Part shown: one piece after another, positions 63,098 to 64,000 of the stretch
Position numbering within the stretch: the first letter of the stretch is position 1
Layout: each line of letters starts with the position of its first letter
DNA from: Candidatus Uabimicrobium amorphum
GTDB lineage: Bacteria; Planctomycetota; Uabimicrobiia; Uabimicrobiales; Uabimicrobiaceae
DNA length: 64,000 nt
Reading direction: 5' to 3'
NCBI RefSeq assembly: GCF_009002475.1
Contig: NZ_AP019860.1
Coordinates: 7,082,501 to 7,146,500 of the forward strand
Made by a program: the position numbers and the translations under genes
The notes under the pieces: model-generated
The model's input: only the letters and a program-made list of their open reading frames with translations
What the model was told of the DNA's origin: nothing
The model's database searches: none

Positions 63098-64000
63098 TCA
63101 ACTAACAACAATTTCCAGAGGTTGGCACACTTCTTCATCATACATATTGCGTATGACCACCATACCGTGTTGCTCCTGATCAGGTTCAGCGATAAACTTG
63201 CAGCGAATGTGTAATTGGTCTTCCCCCGCAAAATCATGCTCAAACAATTGTAAACGCGCTCCGCCTTTTTCAAAAGCCATACATGGAGGCAAAGCAATAT
63301 GCGCAACCATTCCGTCTTTGTAACCACCGTTATCCACAACTAAATCAACATGCTCCCCCACGGCGGCCTTGCGAATTGTTTGGCCATCTTTTTGTAGTAG
63401 ATTTCGCCCTATTTCGATGGAGCTTTCGGGTATGGTCGTTTCGTAAACGGCGTCTAGCAAAAATTGCACTCTCCCTTTGCTACAAAAAACATTCTGTGGT
63501 AAAGAATCTTTGATCATACTATTTGCTTCGACGACGGGCAATGCGTCGTGATCATCGAGACATACTTCGCCACCTTGTACAAAATCACTATTGGTCAGGC
63601 TCATCAATAACGCCACCAATGCTGCGCTGTCGGGAGTGCTATAGAAGCGCCCGCCCTCTTTCATTTGTTTACCCAACCACTGTAAGGTACCGTTGAGCTC
63701 TTGTTGACGCTGTTGGCTTTGTTGTTCGTCACTAAGTAGTACTGCTGCGGCAAAACAAGTTTGTGCGCGTAGATCTACCGCATTGGAGTCATCGGCTTTT
63801 GCTACTCCGTATATAAAGTCAGCATCTTGTTGTTGTTGCCAATTTTGCAAGACAAACTCTAAAGAAGTTTGTGGTTGCTTTTGTAAATTAATATATGCAT
63901 CACGACACGACTTGATTTCATTCGCTTCGCCATATACTTGTTCGGCTTTTTGTGTCAGAGTGGCGAGTTCTGTTAATAAATTACTCATGTCCATATCAAG
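63098..64000 (-). CDS. C-terminal part of an alpha-2-macroglobulin-like protein (cut by the window edge)
   Basis: The frame runs leftward from the right edge to a TGA at 63098. ATG codons at 63994 and 63988 exist, but the frame is open beyond them, and no ribosome site is visible in the few bases left, so the start may lie outside. FYSTPDSAALVALLMSLTNS resembles the helical thioester-domain part of bacterial alpha-2-macroglobulins, and the end (LQLFEHDFAGEDQLHIRCKF, MVVIRNMYDEEV) resembles the receptor-binding MG10 domain with its MYxPE motif. Such proteins trap proteases in the periplasm. Low to moderate confidence. Confidence 0.45.
   Translation of the reverse strand, partial: LDMDMSNLLTELATLTQKAEQVYGEANEIKSCRDAYINLQKQPQTSLEFVLQNWQQQQDADFIYGVAKADDSNAVDLRAQTCFAAAVLLSDEQQSQQRQQELNGTLQWLGKQMKEGGRFYSTPDSAALVALLMSLTNSDFVQGGEVCLDDHDALPVVEANSMIKDSLPQNVFCSKGRVQFLLDAVYETTIPESSIEIGRNLLQKDGQTIRKAAVGEHVDLVVDNGGYKDGMVAHIALPPCMAFEKGGARLQLFEHDFAGEDQLHIRCKFIAEPDQEQHGMVVIRNMYDEEVCQPLEIVVS

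Noticed and set aside
1..64000. CRISPR arrays, rRNA genes or intact insertion sequences
   Set aside because: No regularly spaced identical repeats, no rRNA-like blocks and no transposase of an IS family were seen.

Overview
The window looks like a chromosomal stretch of a low-GC bacterium from the Planctomycetota or a relative. The best clues are a Pkn2-type Ser/Thr kinase fused to WD40 propellers (planctomycete-style motifs NDLKPSNIMVGEFGEV and DWG), very large secreted multidomain proteins, TPR proteins and an alpha-2-macroglobulin-like protein. A lineage near Candidatus Uabimicrobium would fit, but that is a guess from gene style only.

1-22 kb is a defence and mobile-element island. It starts with a complete type I restriction-modification operon (hsdM, cut by the left window edge, then hsdS and hsdR with overlapping stop/start codons), followed by a glycine-zipper/SHOCT membrane protein, three small coiled-coil membrane proteins, a small serine recombinase with its own repeat sites, a zinc-ribbon membrane protein, an overlapping GIY-YIG plus PD-(D/E)XK nuclease-like pair, a kinase-WD40 protein, another nuclease-like protein, an orphan, and a P4/D5-type primase-helicase with a tyrosine integrase.

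21.5-47.3 kb is the most interesting part. A block of about 24.8 kb is bracketed by two direct copies of a roughly 525 bp sequence (21502-22029 and 46809-47330). The right copy is the 3' part of an intact gene and the left copy is a decayed fragment. The block holds a divergent type VI secretion system: VgrG-like spike, DUF4280 PAAR-like tip, TssG, a single-chain TssB-TssC sheath fusion, an Hcp-like tube, TssK, TssE, a free-standing beta-helix spike, TssF, TssL, a short TssM and a TssJ-like lipoprotein. It also has a degenerate AMP-binding (ANL) protein, a 64-residue protein and two paralogous multi-pass membrane proteins. TssA and ClpV (TssH) are not in the window. On both sides of the machine lie six putative cargo genes with unrelated C-terminal domains (NS_2-type nuclease, DUF4157 metallopeptidase-like plus HNH, alpha/beta-hydrolase, GNAT, EndoU-like RNase, one unknown). 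All carry the same short repeated module, consensus [ILV]F[QTKSE][ILM]L with a frequent following P, usually mixed with [ILV]Q[KR] segments. I read this as a shared loading or processing tag for T6SS cargo. No obvious immunity genes sit beside these cargos.

46.9-64 kb is more ordinary planctomycete-type chromosome: a split DUF4139-like gene pair, a HEAT-repeat membrane protein, an 8.6 kb gene for a secreted repeat protein with five EWGNNG-type domains and a possible nuclease-like C-terminus, a periplasmic TPR protein, a proline-iminopeptidase-type hydrolase, a lactonase-type metallo-beta-lactamase lipoprotein, and the C-terminal part of an alpha-2-macroglobulin-like protein cut by the right edge. 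All functions are read from motifs by eye; no database search was run.
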